Source: Streptomyces sp. NRRL F-5727 (GTDB taxonomy: Bacteria; Actinomycetota; Actinomycetes; Streptomycetales; Streptomycetaceae). Taken from it: a DNA stretch of 64,000 nt. The stretch's first letter is position 1; every line of letters starts with the position of its first letter. The notes under the pieces were generated by a model. That model ran no database searches. It was not told the DNA's origin and saw only the letters and a list, made by a program, of their open reading frames with translations. The stretch is taken from the NCBI RefSeq assembly GCF_000719555.1, contig NZ_JOGX01000004.1:248001-312000 (forward strand), read 5' to 3'. Position numbers and translations under genes: made by a program. This document shows, piece after piece, positions 52,814 to 63,563 of the stretch.

Positions 52814-53596
52814 TCAGCGGGCGAGTTCGGGGGCCGGTCCCATGACGACGACGGGTTCGGCGGCCGGGTCGAGGGCGACCAGCAGGGTGCGCAGGTCGTC
52901 GCGGTCGAGGGCGACGCACGCCTGCGTGGGACCGCCGTGGTCGACGTGGATCCAGACGCCGCCGCCCTTGTCCGCGCCGAGCGGGCGCTCCTTGTCGAGG
53001 GGGGTGCGGCCGGGGACGCGGTTGTAGTCGATGGCGATGACGTGGTCGAAGGAGCCTTCGAGGGACTCGCCGTGGAAGCCGGTGCCGCTGATGGCGAACT
53101 CGGGGTCCTCGTCGTACGGGAGGCGGGCGCCGGGGTCGGGCAGACGGCCGCCGGCGTCGCCGATGCGGTAGACGCCGATGGGGGTGCGCAGGTCGCCGGC
53201 GGAGTGGTCGGCGGTCCAGCCCTTGAGCGCGTTGCGCGCGGGCCAGGGGCCGCCGGCCTCGTACCACGGGCCGCCGCGGGCGCGCTGGTGGAGGACGACG
53301 GTGGCGGTGTTGCTGTTCTCGGTGGCGCCGGTGACGACCAGGGCCTGGGTGGTGCCGTCGGGGATCCGGGCCTGGGTGAGCGGGCCGATGCCGGGGATGC
53401 GGGCGGGGCCGGCGGGGCGCGCGTCGGTGGCCTCGGGGGCGGTCGTCTTCGCGGCGGGCGCGGAGGACCCGGCGGGCGGGGCCGGCGGGGTGGCGGCGGT
53501 CGGTTCGGGGTGTGCGCAGCCGGTGAGCAGCAGGGCCGCGCACAGGGTGCCGGCGCCGAGGAGCGCGGGGGCGCCCTTGCGGACGAAGGCGGGCAT
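52814..53596 (-). CDS. L,D-transpeptidase-like (YkuD) lipoprotein
   Basis: A 260-residue lipoprotein (lipobox LLTGC, Cys near 27), then a Pro/Ala linker and a YkuD fold. The catalytic core reads IHVDHGGPTQACVAL, where the usual SxGC(V/I) is QAC, keeping the Cys and the preceding His. It should cross-link peptidoglycan or tether proteins, but loss of the Ser-His-Gly pattern before the Cys makes activity uncertain. It converges on the NDH-2 gene. Confidence 0.85.
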   Translation of the reverse strand: MPAFVRKGAPALLGAGTLCAALLLTGCAHPEPTAATPPAPPAGSSAPAAKTTAPEATDARPAGPARIPGIGPLTQARIPDGTTQALVVTGATENSNTATVVLHQRARGGPWYEAGGPWPARNALKGWTADHSAGDLRTPIGVYRIGDAGGRLPDPGARLPYDEDPEFAISGTGFHGESLEGSFDHVIAIDYNRVPGRTPLDKERPLGADKGGGVWIHVDHGGPTQACVALDRDDLRTLLVALDPAAEPVVVMGPAPELAR

Positions 53597-53749
53597 GGGA
53601 AGGCATCCTCCTGGCCGGGGGCAGTGCAGCGATCCGTACCCGCTCGGCGGGCGGCGCTGCGCGGGAGGGCGGCGGCCCACCCGTACGGCGGAGCGGGACG
53701 TGCGGGAACGCGGTTGACCGGCGGGCGGCGGGTGCGATGGGGTGCGGGG

Positions 53750-54208
53750 ATGAACGGTTTCGAGGGGTGCGGGGAGCTGCGGGTGGTCCCGGCGGCGGGC
53801 GGGCGGGAGCTGGCCGACTGGCGGGCGGTCCACAACGCGATCATCCCGACGGCGGTGCTGTCGGCGGACGAGGTGCGGGAGCGGGCCGGGCGGAACCGGC
53901 TGGAGGTGGCCTATCTGGGCGGGGTGGCGGTGGGGTGTTCCACCGTGCGTCCGCCGGACGGGGAGACGCCGGCGGCGACGGTGATCGCGCGGATCCTGCC
54001 GGAGTACCGGCGGCGGGGCTTCGGGACGGCGCTGTACGAGCAGGGTCTGGCGCACGCGCGGACGATGGATGCGGCGGGGGTCGAGACGGTGGTGCTGGCG
54101 TCGAACGAGGAGGGGTTGCGGTTCGCGCTGGCACGCGGCTTCGCGGAGGTGGAGCGGTATGTGCTGCCGGGGGACACGATCCCCTTCGTGACCCTGCGGC
54201 TCGGCTGA
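53750..54208 (+). CDS. GNAT N-acetyltransferase
   Basis: A 152-residue acetyltransferase: ELADWRAVHNAIIPTAVLS start, then VIARILPEYRRRGFGTALYEQGL as the acetyl-CoA loop (RRRGFG) and TVVLASNEEGLRFALARGF. The target is unknown. The ribosome binding site is weak. It lies divergent from the L,D-transpeptidase gene and ends 90 bp before the dehydrogenase gene. Confidence 0.87.
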   Translation: MNGFEGCGELRVVPAAGGRELADWRAVHNAIIPTAVLSADEVRERAGRNRLEVAYLGGVAVGCSTVRPPDGETPAATVIARILPEYRRRGFGTALYEQGLAHARTMDAAGVETVVLASNEEGLRFALARGFAEVERYVLPGDTIPFVTLRLG

Positions 54209-54298
54209 TCCTCCGTACGACTCAAGCGATCTGACGTCTCGTCAGATCTCTGTGTCGCGGGTCTGGGAACCTCGCTCGCCCGGCGCTACCCTCCGCGC

Positions 54299-55378
54299 AT
54301 GATACGGACGGTGGTGTGGGGAACCGGAAATGTCGGGCGGGCGGCCATCCGGGCCGTGGACGCCCATCCCGGGCTCGAGCTCGCGGCGGTCCTGGTCTCC
54401 GACCCGGCGAAGGTGGGCCGGGACGCGGGGGCGCTCGCGGGCCTCGGGCGCGAGCTGGGCGTGGCCGCGACCGACGACGTCGGGGCGGTGCTCGGCGCCC
54501 GGCCGGGCGCGGTGGTGTACGCGGCCTCCGGCGACGTGCGGCCGGACGGGGCGCTGGAGGACGTGGTGCGGGCGGTCGCGGCGGGCGCGGTGGTGGTGAC
54601 GCCGTCGCTGTACCCGCTGTACGACCCGCGGAACGCGCCGCCGGAGTTCCGTGATCCGGTGCTCGCCGCGGTGGCCGGGGGCGGCGGGTCGCTCTTCGCG
54701 TCCGGGGTGGACCCCGGCTGGGGCAACGACGTGCTGCCCCTGCTGGTCAGCGGGCTCGGCACGACCGTGGACGCGGTCCGCTGCCAGGAGATCTTCGACT
54801 ACTCGACGTACGAGCAGGAGTTCTCCGTCCGCGAGCTGATCGGAATGGGCAAGCCGCTGGACCACGAACCGCCGATGCTCTTCCCCTCGGTGCCGACGAT
54901 GGTGTGGGGCGGGCAGATCCGGCTGATGGCGCGGGCGCTCGGCGCCGAGGTGGACGAGATCCGCGAGACGGTGGACCGGCGCCCGCTGGAGACGACGGTG
55001 AAGACGCGGACGATGGGCGTCTTCGAGGCGGGCACGCAGGGCGCGGTCCGCTTCGAGGTGCAGGGGATCGTCGGCGGCGAGCCGCGGATCGTGATCGAGC
55101 ACGTGACCCGGATCCATCCGTCCTGCGCGCCGGACTGGCCGGTGCCGCCGGACGGCGCCGGGGCGCACCGGGTGATCGTCGAGGGCCGGCCGCGCATCGA
55201 GGTGACGGTGGCGGCCACCGACGAGGACGAGAACCGGGCGGCCGGCGGGAACGCGACGGCGGTCGGGCGCCTGGTCGGGGCGATCGACTGGCTGGCGGCG
55301 GCGGAGCCGGGGCTCTACGACGCGCTGGACGTGCCGATACGGCCGGCGGTGGGGAAGCTGGGAAGGAGACCGCGGTGA
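54299..55378 (+). CDS. NAD(P)-dependent dihydrodipicolinate-reductase-like dehydrogenase
   Basis: A 359-residue Rossmann enzyme: VVWGTGNVGRAAIRA as the nucleotide loop, then CQEIFDYSTYEQEFSVRELIGMG characteristic of the 2,4-diaminopentanoate dehydrogenase/DapB-like group. The substrate is unknown; an amine or imine is likely. The next gene starts inside its stop (GTGA), so the two are translationally coupled. Confidence 0.85.
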   Translation: MIRTVVWGTGNVGRAAIRAVDAHPGLELAAVLVSDPAKVGRDAGALAGLGRELGVAATDDVGAVLGARPGAVVYAASGDVRPDGALEDVVRAVAAGAVVVTPSLYPLYDPRNAPPEFRDPVLAAVAGGGGSLFASGVDPGWGNDVLPLLVSGLGTTVDAVRCQEIFDYSTYEQEFSVRELIGMGKPLDHEPPMLFPSVPTMVWGGQIRLMARALGAEVDEIRETVDRRPLETTVKTRTMGVFEAGTQGAVRFEVQGIVGGEPRIVIEHVTRIHPSCAPDWPVPPDGAGAHRVIVEGRPRIEVTVAATDEDENRAAGGNATAVGRLVGAIDWLAAAEPGLYDALDVPIRPAVGKLGRRPR

Positions 55379-55863
55379 TCATCGACATTCCCGAGGGGCA
55401 GGAGCCGATCGGGTACGTGTGGGGCGACATGGTCCCGGAGATCGGGACGGCGGCGGCGAACTTCTCGCTGTCGGTGTACGCCCACACGACCCTGGGGCTG
55501 CGCGAGTTCGAGGCGGCGCGGCTGCGGATCGCGCAGATCAACGGCTGTCACTTCTGCCTGGACTGGCGGACGGACCGGGACGGCGTGAAGGTCGAGGAGG
55601 GCTTCGACGCGGTGGTCGCGGCCTGGCGGACCACGGAGGTGTCCGACTCCTTCGACGCGCGGACGCGTCTGGCGGCGGAGTACGCGGAGCGGTACGCGCT
55701 CGACCACCACGGCCTGGACGAGGAGTTCTGGGCGCGGATGACGGCCCACTACAGCCAGGCGGAGATCGTGGAGCTGACGATGAGCCTGGGTTCGTGGCTG
55801 GCCTTCGGGCGGCTGAACCGGGTGCTGGGGCTCGACGAGGTGTGCGTGCTGCCGACCGGCTGA
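55375..55863 (+). CDS. Carboxymuconolactone decarboxylase-family protein (AhpD-like)
   Basis: A 162-residue helical protein with the redox CxxC in INGCHFCLDW, preceded by LGLREFEAARLRIAQ, as in AhpD-like CMD proteins. AAGGAG lies 6 bp before the GTG, inside the previous gene. Coupling with the dehydrogenase suggests a shared pathway, perhaps handling a reactive intermediate or peroxide. Confidence 0.85.
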   Translation: MIIDIPEGQEPIGYVWGDMVPEIGTAAANFSLSVYAHTTLGLREFEAARLRIAQINGCHFCLDWRTDRDGVKVEEGFDAVVAAWRTTEVSDSFDARTRLAAEYAERYALDHHGLDEEFWARMTAHYSQAEIVELTMSLGSWLAFGRLNRVLGLDEVCVLPTG

Positions 55864-55881
55864 GGCCGTCGGGCGCGTCAG

Positions 55882-55911
55882 GGGCCGGCCGGTTCTCGAA
55901 CCGGCCGGCCC
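55882..55911. terminator. Bidirectional terminator
   Basis: A 13-bp GC stem (55882-55894 with 55899-55911) capped by CTCG lies between the convergent CMD and cholesterol oxidase genes. Confidence 0.8.
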
Positions 55912-55931
55912 GCGCGTGTGCCCGGTCACGC

Positions 55932-57662
<1,731 letters not shown>

Positions 57663-58436
57663 TTAGGCCGGATACGCCCTCTTGATCCCCGCGGCGACGT
57701 ACTCCGCGTGCCTGCGCGCCGCGGGCAGCCGGTCCGCCCAGGAGCCGTACTCCCCCGCCAGATACTGGGCCCGGGCGGCCTCCAGGGGCGCCCGGTGCTC
57801 CGCCGGCAGCGACGGCAGCAGCAGGGCCGCGGCCTCGTCCTTGGAAAGGATCCGGCCGGTGCGCAGGGTCGTGAGGATCCGGGCGAGGGTGAGCAGGACG
57901 TTGCGGGTGTCGCCGTCGAGATCGGCCAGGAGCTCCGGTACGCCCGCCACCATCGCGGCCCGCAGGTCGGCCTCCGGCACCGGGTCGAAGAGCTCGGTCG
58001 GGCGCGGCCCGTACAGGGAGACGTCGCCGGCCCGGGCCATGGTGAGGAGCGGCGCCAGGTCGGGGCAGGGCGCGGGGGCGGGGGTGAGGCCGGCCTCGCA
58101 GTCGTCGCGGAGCCATTCGCCGTAGAGGTACTCGCAGACCGGCGGGTACCGCCAGGGGCGGACGTCGGCGTGGACGACCAGGCTGAGTTCGACGGGCCGG
58201 GCCGGGCCGCGGTGGGCCCGGGCGCCGGAGACGGCGAGGAGGGCGTCGGTGAGGGCGCGCCGCTCGGCCCCGGTGGTGTGCCGGGTCAGGACGACGAGGA
58301 CGTCGACGTCGCTGGTGGGCCGCAGCCCGCCGAGGACGGCGGAGCCGTGGACGCAGGCGGCCCGTACGGCCTCGTCCCCGAGGGTCTCGCGGACGATCCG
58401 GACGACGTGGTGGGCCGGTGCGGTGGCGTCGGGCAC
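57663..58436 (-). CDS. Aminoglycoside nucleotidyltransferase-like protein (AadA family)
   Basis: A 257-residue protein with the nucleotidyltransferase core HGSAVLGGLRPTSDVDVLVV (GS and SDxD metal site) and the helical DUF4111-type C-terminus (NVLLTLARILTTLRTGRILSKDEA). Close relatives adenylylate streptomycin/spectinomycin, but genome copies in Streptomyces are not all resistance genes. GGAG lies 6 bp before the GTG at 58436; an earlier GTG at 58478 has none. Confidence 0.85.
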   Translation of the reverse strand: MPDATAPAHHVVRIVRETLGDEAVRAACVHGSAVLGGLRPTSDVDVLVVLTRHTTGAERRALTDALLAVSGARAHRGPARPVELSLVVHADVRPWRYPPVCEYLYGEWLRDDCEAGLTPAPAPCPDLAPLLTMARAGDVSLYGPRPTELFDPVPEADLRAAMVAGVPELLADLDGDTRNVLLTLARILTTLRTGRILSKDEAAALLLPSLPAEHRAPLEAARAQYLAGEYGSWADRLPAARRHAEYVAAGIKRAYPA

Positions 58437-58576
58437 GGGGGCTCCTGGGCGGGGGGCGGTGGACGAGGAGTCCGTCACCGTACCGAAGGGGCCGGGGCCG
58501 TACCGGGGTTGTTTCCGGCTCGCGGGCGGAGGAGGGGGAAGGTCGACGCCCGCGAGCCGGTGTTCGGGGGGCGCTC

Positions 58577-59686
58577 TCAGGCGCGGGCCGGGACCGGCGC
58601 GGCCTCGCGGGAGGTGCCGGTGGCGAGGGCGGGTTCGGTGCGGACCGGGCCTTCGAGGAGCCGGCGGAGGAGGGCGGCGCGGCGGGCCGGGTCGTCGCCG
58701 TCGGTCTCGGCGAGGAGGGCGGCGAGGACGGCGATGCGGGCCTGGCCGGCGCGGAGGGTGCCGGCGAGCAGGCCGCCCGCGGCGACCAGGTCGACGGCGC
58801 CGCCGCCGGTGTAGATCTCGGCGAGCGGGCCGGCCGGGACGCGGGTGGTGACGGCCACGAGGACGCCCTGGGCGGTGGCCTCCGCCACGGCCTCGGCGAT
58901 CTCCGGGGTGGCGTTCCCGGCGCCGGTGGCGACGAGGACGATGCCGCGGGCCCCGGCGGCGAGGGCGGCGTCGAAGTGCAGCCGGTCGCCGTCGGTGTGG
59001 TGGAAGACGACGTCCACGCGGGGCAGTCCGGCGCGGCGGCCGGCGTCCGGGTCGGCGGTGCGGGCGGCAGCCGGGAGCGGCAGGACGGCCGGGCGCTCGG
59101 GCAGCCGCTCGACGTCGACGCGGGAGAAGCCGACCCGGCCCAGGCGCTCGGCCGAGGGGTCGGAGAAGGCGTCGGCGGCCAGGGTCTGGGTCTTCACCGT
59201 GCCGCGGGCCGCGTGCACGCGTCCGTCGAAGACGACGAGGACGCCGAGGTCGCGGACGGTGGCGGCGACCTGGAGGGCGTCGTACAGATTGCCCGGGCCG
59301 TCGCCGTCGCCGGTGCCGAAGGGGCGCTGGGCGCCGGTGAGGACGACCGGGCGGGGGTCGGCGTGGTGGAGGTCCAGGAGGAAGGCGGTCTCCTCCAGGG
59401 TGTCGGTGCCGTGGGTGACGACCACGCCGTCGACCCCGGGGTCCGCCAGGGTCTCGTGGACCGTGCGGAGCAGCACGAGCTGGTGGGCCGCGGTCAGGAG
59501 CGAGCTGTTGACGTTGAAGAGGTCGCGGACCTCGACGGTCACGCCCTCGGGGAGCGGGGCGGTGGCGAGGACGTCGTCGCCGGAGGCGTCGGCGGCGTAG
59601 CCGGTGCCCTGCCAGCGGCTGGCGATCGTGCCGCCGGTGCTGATGACGACGATCCGGCGCGGGGTTCCGTCGTTCGTCCGCTGCAT
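58577..59686 (-). CDS. L-asparaginase (type I/II family)
   Basis: A 369-residue hydrolase of asparagine to aspartate and ammonia. Active motifs: VVISTGGTIASRWQG (nucleophile Thr) and VVTHGTDTLEETAFLL (the Thr-Asp pair). No signal peptide, so cytoplasmic. It is divergent from an Lrp/AsnC regulator, which probably controls it. Confidence 0.92.
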   Translation of the reverse strand: MQRTNDGTPRRIVVISTGGTIASRWQGTGYAADASGDDVLATAPLPEGVTVEVRDLFNVNSSLLTAAHQLVLLRTVHETLADPGVDGVVVTHGTDTLEETAFLLDLHHADPRPVVLTGAQRPFGTGDGDGPGNLYDALQVAATVRDLGVLVVFDGRVHAARGTVKTQTLAADAFSDPSAERLGRVGFSRVDVERLPERPAVLPLPAAARTADPDAGRRAGLPRVDVVFHHTDGDRLHFDAALAAGARGIVLVATGAGNATPEIAEAVAEATAQGVLVAVTTRVPAGPLAEIYTGGGAVDLVAAGGLLAGTLRAGQARIAVLAALLAETDGDDPARRAALLRRLLEGPVRTEPALATGTSREAAPVPARA

Positions 59687-59830
59687 GTCCGCCGCCTCTC
59701 GCTGCTCTGGGTGCCCAAGGGGGCTCGGTGATGGCTCCGTGACGAGCGTCGGCAACGCTAGACCAAAAGAGTGAGCAGGCGATTGCGGATACTGATACAG
59801 AAATGTTTCCTCATGGCAGATAATTGCGCC

Positions 59831-60295
59831 ATGGACCGAATCGATCTCCACATCTTGCGCGAGCTCCAGCAGGACGGCCGGCTGAGCAACCAGGAGCTCG
59901 CCCAGCGGGTCGGCCTGAGCCCCTCCCCCTGCCTGCGCCGGGTGCGCCAGCTGGAGCAGGACGGGGTGATCAGGGGCTACCGGGCGGTCATCGACCCGGA
60001 GGCGGTCGGACGGGGCTTCGAGGTGCTGGTCTCGGTCGAGGTGAAGCGGGACCGGGAGACGGTGGAGGCGTTCGAGGAGGCGCTCCAGTCGATCCCGGAC
60101 GTGATCGAGGCGTACCGGCTCTTCGGCAGCCCGGGCTGTCTGCTGCGGATCGCGGTGGCGGACCTGTCGGCGTACGAGCGGCTGTGGATCGAGCAGCTGA
60201 CGGCGCTGGCCGGGGTCACCGAGGTGAACTCGCAGATCATCATGAAGCGGATCAAGGAGCCGAAGGGGATGCCGGTGGACGTCCGGGGCGGCTGA
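59831..60295 (+). CDS. Lrp/AsnC-family transcriptional regulator
   Basis: A 154-residue regulator: HTH MDRIDLHILRELQQDGRLSN, AQRVGLSPSPCLRRVRQLE, and the RAM/ASNC ligand domain (DVIEAYRLFGSPGCLLRIAV). It should sense an amino acid, likely asparagine or aspartate given the divergent asparaginase. The start fits the family alignment; an ATG at 59813 is in frame. No clear ribosome binding site; the 144-bp intergenic is unusually AT-rich near it. Confidence 0.92.
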   Translation: MDRIDLHILRELQQDGRLSNQELAQRVGLSPSPCLRRVRQLEQDGVIRGYRAVIDPEAVGRGFEVLVSVEVKRDRETVEAFEEALQSIPDVIEAYRLFGSPGCLLRIAVADLSAYERLWIEQLTALAGVTEVNSQIIMKRIKEPKGMPVDVRGG

Positions 60296-60492
60296 GGCGG
60301 AAGTGGCGCGACCCGCCCGCGCACGGCTCCCGTGTATGCGAGAACGTCACCGAATGGCTCTTTGTCCGTAACACGACAACCCCCTCCCCCGTGCGACCCT
60401 CCCGGATGACACGCAGTCAACACGCGTAGAGTGCCGCCTCCCTGAGCCCGGGACGGCGCTCGCCCGCGTGCCGTCCCCGGAAAGGGCCCCCC

Positions 60493-61293
60493 ATGTCGGT
60501 AGCACGGATACGCAGTTGGAAGGTCTGGGCGGCGGTCTCCGCCGCCGTCGTCGGACTCACGCTCCCCGCGGTCACGGCGACGCCCGCCGCCGCCACCACG
60601 ACCGCGTACGACACCACGTACTACAAGAACGCGGTCGGCAAGACCGGCACGAGCCTGAAGTCGGCGCTGCACACCATCATCAGCAGCCAGAGCAAGATCT
60701 CGTACGACGCGGTCTGGAACGCGCTGAAGGTCACCGACCAGGACCCGAACAACACCAACAACGTCATCCTGCTGTACAGCGGCGTCTCCCGCAGCAAGTC
60801 CCTCAACGGCGGCGACGTCGGCGACTGGAACCGCGAGCACGTGTGGGCCCAGTCCCACGGCAGCTTCGGCACCTCGGCCGGCCCCGGCACGGACCTGCAC
60901 CACCTGCGCGCCTGCGACGTCCAGGTCAACAGCATCCGCGGCAACAAGGACTGGGACTTCGGCGGCAGCGCCGTCAGCGGTGCCACCGGCAGCTACACCG
61001 ACTCCAACTCCTTCGAGCCGCGCAACGCCGACAAGGGCGACGTGGCCCGGATGATCCTCTACATGGCCGTCCGCTACGAGGGCGACGACGCCTGGGCCGA
61101 CCTGGAGCCCAACGAGTCGACCACCAACGGCAGCGTCCCCTGGCACGGCCGCCTCTCGGTCCTCAAGCAGTGGAACGAGCAGGACCCGCCGAGCGCCTTC
61201 GAGGAGCGCCGCAACGACGTCATCTACAACACCTACCAGGGCAACCGGAACCCGTTCATCGACCACCCGGAGTGGGTCGAGGCGATCTGGTAG
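60493..61293 (+). CDS. Secreted endonuclease I
   Basis: A 266-residue exported nuclease of the EndA/EndonucI family. Signal peptide about 1-35 (ending TPAAA). The beta-beta-alpha-metal site reads NREHVWAQSHGSFG with TDLHHLRACDVQVNS and RGNKDWDFGG; these are the His and Asn of the family. GGAAAGG precedes the ATG. Probably digests environmental DNA for nutrition. Confidence 0.93.
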   Translation: MSVARIRSWKVWAAVSAAVVGLTLPAVTATPAAATTTAYDTTYYKNAVGKTGTSLKSALHTIISSQSKISYDAVWNALKVTDQDPNNTNNVILLYSGVSRSKSLNGGDVGDWNREHVWAQSHGSFGTSAGPGTDLHHLRACDVQVNSIRGNKDWDFGGSAVSGATGSYTDSNSFEPRNADKGDVARMILYMAVRYEGDDAWADLEPNESTTNGSVPWHGRLSVLKQWNEQDPPSAFEERRNDVIYNTYQGNRNPFIDHPEWVEAIW

Positions 61294-61361
61294 CACCGCC
61301 TTCCGGGCCCCGGCCGCTCCCCCGTTTTGGATTGTCGGAGGATCATCAATACGATCCGCCG

Positions 61362-62639
61362 ATGATCACGAGAAAACGGCTGGCGACCGGGGCCTGCGCC
61401 CTGCTCGTCGCCCTGACCGCCGCGCTGCTGCCGACGAGCGCGGCCGCCGACGAACCGGCGAAGGAATCCCCCAAGGTCGAGCTGGTCCTGGACGTCAGCG
61501 GCTCCATGCGGGCCAAGGACGTCGACGGCAAGTCCCGGATGAGCGCGGCCAAGGAGGCGTTCAACGAGGTCCTGGACGCGGTGCCGGAGGAGGTCCGGCT
61601 CGGCATCCGCACGCTCGGCGCCGACTACCCCGGCAACGACCGCAAGCGCGGCTGCAAGGACACCCGCCAGCTGTACCCGGTCGGCCCGCTCGACCGGACC
61701 GAGGCCAAGACCGCCGTCGCCACCCTCGCCCCCACCGGGTGGACCCCGATCGGCCCGGCGCTGCTCGGCGCGGCCGACGACCTCGGCACGGACGGGGCGA
61801 CCAAGAGGATCGTCCTCATCACCGACGGCGAGGACACCTGCGCCCCGCTCGACCCGTGCCAGGTGGCCCGCGAGATCGCCGCCAAGGGCATCCACCTCGT
61901 GATCGACACCCTCGGCCTGGTGCCCGACGCCAAGACCCGGCGGCAGCTCACCTGCATCGCCGAGGCCACCGGAGGCACCTACACCTCCGTCCACCACACC
62001 GAGGAACTCTCCCGCCGCGTACGCCAGTTGGTGGACCGCGCGGCCGACCCGGTGGTGACCCCCGTCGCCACCGAGGGCACCCGGCAGTGCGCGGACGCCC
62101 CGCAGCTCAAGCCCGGTCTCTACACCGACCGCGAGACGTTCGGCGAGCACCGCTGGTACAAGGTCGACCTGCTGCCCGGCCAGGAACTCCGCGCCTCCGT
62201 CAGCATCTCCGCCGACCGGGCCGTGAACGACGACTACGGGGTGCTGCTGCGGGCGGTCACCCGGAGCGGGCGGGAGATCGTCCGCGGCTCCGAGGCCGGC
62301 GACGGGCGCACCGACGTCATCTCGACCGGTCTGCGCTACCCGAAGCCGGAGACCGACGACGCGGACGAGGACGGCGACGGCAAGCCGGCCGCCGAGACCG
62401 TCTGCCTCCAGGTCAGCAACTCCTTCTCCGCTCCCCCGGCCGTGAAGACCACGCCCGGCATGCCGATCGAGCTGTCCGTGGACATCGTGGACGGTCCGTC
62501 CGGCGCCTCGGACGTGGCCTCCTTCGGGCTCGGCCGCGGCTGGTGGCTGCTCGGCGCGCTGGTGCTCGCCGGGTTCCTGGCCGGACTGATCTGGGGCTGG
62601 CTGTCCCGCTGGCGCGTCGCCGTCTGGAGGACCCACTGA
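61362..62639 (+). CDS. VWA-domain exported membrane protein
   Basis: A 425-residue protein: signal peptide (about 1-29), VWA domain (about 35-220) with an intact MIDAS (VLDVSGSMR, LAPTGWTP, VLITDGEDTC), a beta-rich region and a C-terminal membrane helix (WWLLGALVLAGFLAGLIWGW). The MIDAS suggests metal-dependent ligand or partner binding outside the cell. Its stop overlaps the next start by one base. Confidence 0.88.
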   Translation: MITRKRLATGACALLVALTAALLPTSAAADEPAKESPKVELVLDVSGSMRAKDVDGKSRMSAAKEAFNEVLDAVPEEVRLGIRTLGADYPGNDRKRGCKDTRQLYPVGPLDRTEAKTAVATLAPTGWTPIGPALLGAADDLGTDGATKRIVLITDGEDTCAPLDPCQVAREIAAKGIHLVIDTLGLVPDAKTRRQLTCIAEATGGTYTSVHHTEELSRRVRQLVDRAADPVVTPVATEGTRQCADAPQLKPGLYTDRETFGEHRWYKVDLLPGQELRASVSISADRAVNDDYGVLLRAVTRSGREIVRGSEAGDGRTDVISTGLRYPKPETDDADEDGDGKPAAETVCLQVSNSFSAPPAVKTTPGMPIELSVDIVDGPSGASDVASFGLGRGWWLLGALVLAGFLAGLIWGWLSRWRVAVWRTH

Positions 62640-63466
62640 TGCGTACCGTACGGATGCTCGCGGCGGCCGTGCTGGCCGGCGCCGCCCTGCTGGGCCCCGC
62701 CGCGCCGGGCGCCCTCGCCGACACGCCCACTCCGTCGGCCCCGGCCGGCGAGGAGGCGGGCCCCACGGAGGCCGGCACCACCTTCCGTACCGCCGCCGCC
62801 TTCCGGCCCGGCCAGGAGGCGACCGCGCAGGCGGCCACGGGCGACTACCTGTACTGGGTCTTCCCCGCGGACACCGGCGAACGGCCCACCGTGAAGGCGA
62901 CGGTGACGCTGCCGGAGAGCGCGCTGCGGCACGGCCCGGCGACCTGGCGGGTCGACGTCTACGACGGGCTGCGGCGCCGCCAGCCGTGCATGTACGGGAC
63001 CCAGTCCCGCACCGCCGCCAAGGAGGCCGGTTCGGTGCAACTCGCCTGTGTGCTGCGGCCGGTGCGGGCCTCCGCCGACGCCTGGGCCAACGACCCGCTG
63101 CCGGGCAGCTACTACGTCCGGCTGACCGTCACCGGGCTGCCGGAGGAGGACCTGGGGCAGCCGTTCTCGGCCCGCGTCGGCGTGGACGTCTCCGACCGGG
63201 GCGGCGCGTACGCCACCGACGGGGCGCTCGCCGCGCCGCTGGTGCCCGGCGCGACCACGGCCGAACTGGCCGAGGCCGAGGAGGCGGCGGGCCGGCGGAC
63301 CGCGGTGGAGGCCGCCGCGCCGGAGGGCGGCTGGTCCTCCGGCTGGTGGTCGGACCGCTGGATCTGGACCGCGGCCGGCGGCGTCCTCGCCGCGCTCGCC
63401 GGCATCGGCGGCTACGCCCTGACCAGGGGCGCGGGCCGTCCGCCGCGGGTGCCGCCCGCCGCCTGA
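62639..63466 (+). CDS. Exported membrane protein paired with the VWA protein
   Basis: A 275-residue protein: signal peptide (about 1-28, ending GALA), a beta-rich ectodomain (TTFRTAAAFRPGQEATAQAATG, GSYYVRLTVTGLPEEDL), and a C-terminal helix (WIWTAAGGVLAALAGIGGYAL). Two Cys lie near 120 and 135. No family recognised. GGAGG lies before the ATG, inside the VWA gene; the coupling suggests the two proteins act together. Confidence 0.82.
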   Translation: MRTVRMLAAAVLAGAALLGPAAPGALADTPTPSAPAGEEAGPTEAGTTFRTAAAFRPGQEATAQAATGDYLYWVFPADTGERPTVKATVTLPESALRHGPATWRVDVYDGLRRRQPCMYGTQSRTAAKEAGSVQLACVLRPVRASADAWANDPLPGSYYVRLTVTGLPEEDLGQPFSARVGVDVSDRGGAYATDGALAAPLVPGATTAELAEAEEAAGRRTAVEAAAPEGGWSSGWWSDRWIWTAAGGVLAALAGIGGYALTRGAGRPPRVPPAA

Positions 63467-63478
63467 CCCACCGTGTCC

Positions 63479-63512
63479 GGAAGCCCCCGTCGCGCGCGCG
63501 GCGGGGGCTTCC
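63479..63512 (+). terminator. Terminator of the VWA operon
   Basis: An 11-bp stem (63479-63489 with 63502-63512), extended by an alternating CG loop, 13 bp after the last stop. Confidence 0.8.
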
Positions 63513-63534
63513 GCATGTCCGGGGCCCGATGCCC

Positions 63535-63563
63535 TTTACAGTTCGCATCACGAACTATATGGT
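63535..63563 (+). promoter_or_regulatory. Predicted promoter of the FAD oxidoreductase
   Basis: TTTACA (63535-63540), 17 bp, TATGGT (63558-63563), about 74 bp before the ATG. The first of two operators fills most of the spacer. Confidence 0.55.
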
